DNA from: CAYRMV01 sp964425255
GTDB lineage: Bacteria; Bacteroidota; Bacteroidia; Flavobacteriales_D; Crocinitomicaceae
Assembly (NCBI GenBank): GCA_964425255.1
Contig: CAYRMV010000039.1
Span: forward strand, 1-24,460
Length of the DNA stretch: 24,460 nucleotides
Direction of reading: 5' to 3'
In this document: piece by piece, positions 23,307 to 24,460 of the stretch
Position numbering within the stretch: the stretch's first letter is position 1
Layout of the letters: each line of letters opens with the position of its first letter
Notes under the pieces: generated by a model
What the model was told of the DNA's origin: nothing
Seen by the model: the letters and a program-made list of their open reading frames with translations, nothing else
Database searches by the model: none
Made by a program: the position numbers and the translations under genes

Positions 23307-24433
23307 GCATCCTCATCAACATAGCAGATTTACTTTCTTCCCAAGTGGTAGAGGGAACACGCATTGAGTATAAAAGTGATTGGAATCCTGCTCCAATTCT
23401 TCGCACCATTTGTGCTTTTGCCAATGATTTTGAGAATGAAGGAAGCGGTTACATCGTTATTGGTGTAGAAGAAAAAGACGGTAAGCCTATTCGCCCTGTA
23501 AAAGGCTATGAAGCTAAAAATTACGATAAAGATTGCCGTGAAATCTTAAACTATTGCCATCAAATTCAACCATCGTATATCCCTCGTCTTTCCTTGGAAG
23601 AAATAGACGGAAAACACGTCTTGGTCATTTGGTGTCCTGCTGGTGCAAACCGTCCGTATCAAGTTCCAGATGATGTAACGAATAAACACCGAAATTACAA
23701 TTACCGCATTCGTTTTGAGGCCAACAGCATTATTCCGAATGAAGAGCAAACCACAGAATTAATTCAATTAACCGCCAAAGTTCCCTTTGATGATCGGGTA
23801 AATCATACTGCTTCTGTTCAAGATTTGAGCAAAACCCTCATGCAAGAGCACCTATTGGAAACCAATAGTAAATTGTATGCTGAAAGTGATGGAATGAGTA
23901 TCGAAGAATTGGCAGAAAAAATGAATTTATGTCAAGGAGCAAAAGAGCATTTGTTCCCAAAAAACGTTGGTTTACTGATGTTTTCCAAGAAAACACAAAC
24001 CTTTTTCAAAGGTGCAGTAATAGATTTAGTAGAATTTCCGAATGGCTTGACAGGAGATTTTACTGAAAAAACCTTTACTGGTCCGATACAAAAGCAATTG
24101 ATTGACGTGTTAGAATACATCAAAACACATGTCTTAAAAACAAAGGTAATCAAGCACGCACATACGGAGAAAGCAGACCGTATTCAAAATTATCCTTACG
24201 ATGCCTTAGAAGAAGCCATTGCCAATGCGGTGTATCATCGAAATTATGAATTGCAAGACCCAATAGAAATTCGCATTTTACCTACAGCCATTGAAATAAT
24301 CAGTTACAACGGAGCTGATCCTTCATTGAAACAAGCAGACTTTGATGCAGGTCGTGTTAGAGCACGTAGATATAGAAACCGAAGAGTGGGAGAATTTTTA
24401 AAAGAATTAACTAAGTACATGACAAAAATCTAA
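23303..24433 (+). CDS. Schlafen/AlbA_2-domain putative ATPase, C-terminally short
   Basis: The 376-residue protein starts with an AlbA_2 (Schlafen-like) domain: 'EGTRIEYKSDW' (18-28), 'ICAFANDFENEGSGYIVIGVEE' (36-57) and 'RPYQVPDD' up to about residue 150. After a linker comes a GHKL (HATPase_c_4) region with the N-box 'ALEEAIANAVYHRNY' (301-315), 'IEIRILPTAIEIISYNG' and 'RVRARRYRNRRVGEFLKEL'. Related proteins continue with a 'GTGI' glycine box and a winged helix for another ~80-120 residues; here the frame ends 'TKYMTKI' just where that box should begin. The AlbA_2 part is known for nucleic acid binding, or RNase activity in Schlafens. It pairs with the KAP NTPase. It may be naturally short or damaged. 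Confidence 0.8.
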   Translation: MSILINIADLLSSQVVEGTRIEYKSDWNPAPILRTICAFANDFENEGSGYIVIGVEEKDGKPIRPVKGYEAKNYDKDCREILNYCHQIQPSYIPRLSLEEIDGKHVLVIWCPAGANRPYQVPDDVTNKHRNYNYRIRFEANSIIPNEEQTTELIQLTAKVPFDDRVNHTASVQDLSKTLMQEHLLETNSKLYAESDGMSIEELAEKMNLCQGAKEHLFPKNVGLLMFSKKTQTFFKGAVIDLVEFPNGLTGDFTEKTFTGPIQKQLIDVLEYIKTHVLKTKVIKHAHTEKADRIQNYPYDALEEAIANAVYHRNYELQDPIEIRILPTAIEIISYNGADPSLKQADFDAGRVRARRYRNRRVGEFLKELTKYMTKI

Positions 24434-24460
24434 ATATATTCATAAGTTTCTTAAAATGAG

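Noticed and set aside
1..24460. tRNA, rRNA or CRISPR array
   Set aside because: All intergenic stretches were read; none shows a T-loop/CCA pattern, rRNA-like sequence or regularly spaced direct repeats.

Overview
The window looks like a chromosomal segment of a low-GC Bacteroidetes bacterium, probably Flavobacteriales. The grounds are: genes without Shine-Dalgarno sequences; several starts preceded by the Bacteroidetes -7 element TAnnTTTG, sometimes with a TTTG -33 box about 20 bp upstream; a bacterial alpha-2-macroglobulin; a YwqK/MORN lipoprotein; a pRiA4b-ORF3-like protein beside a CCA-adding enzyme; and an EF-P of the PGKG type. The species cannot be named from this alone.

Layout. 1-416 is the 3' end of an alpha-2-macroglobulin gene. 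417-664 is intergenic and holds a degenerate 'accgcagagg' repeat tract. 665-3982 (minus) is a probable operon: CCA tRNA nucleotidyltransferase, a pRiA4b-ORF3-like acidic protein, a SAM methyltransferase and a YwqK-like lipoprotein. 4186-5780 (plus) is a small accessory island: two overlapping tiny ORFs with toxin-antitoxin-like layout, a RhuM-family protein fused to a PLD-like C-terminus, and a frameshifted remnant resembling the C-terminus of a DNA methyltransferase. 5844-12211 (minus) is a complete RND multidrug efflux operon (TetR regulator, TolC, adaptor, AcrB-like pump). It ends in a clear terminator, and three related palindromes appear to be TetR operators.

12278-14574 (minus) holds an alpha/beta hydrolase, elongation factor P with promoter and terminator, a small secreted protein and a DUF4180 protein. 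14681-15958 (plus) is a CPA1 cation/proton antiporter. It converges, with a 1-bp spacer, on a secreted class 3 lipase whose C-terminal quarter is out of frame. 17154-18080 (plus) is an AraC-type regulator, again converging with a 1-bp spacer on a minus-strand operon: RlmI-like rRNA methyltransferase, MATE exporter, methionyl-tRNA formyltransferase.

21831-24433 (plus) is a second accessory locus. A KAP-like P-loop NTPase overlaps by 4 bp a Schlafen/AlbA_2 plus GHKL-ATPase protein that ends before its GTG box. This pair is the best candidate for an undescribed, possibly defensive, two-gene system. No rRNA, tRNA, CRISPR array or intact transposase was seen. No gap between genes exceeds about 300 bp; the longest is 21553-21830, which holds only promoter-like elements.
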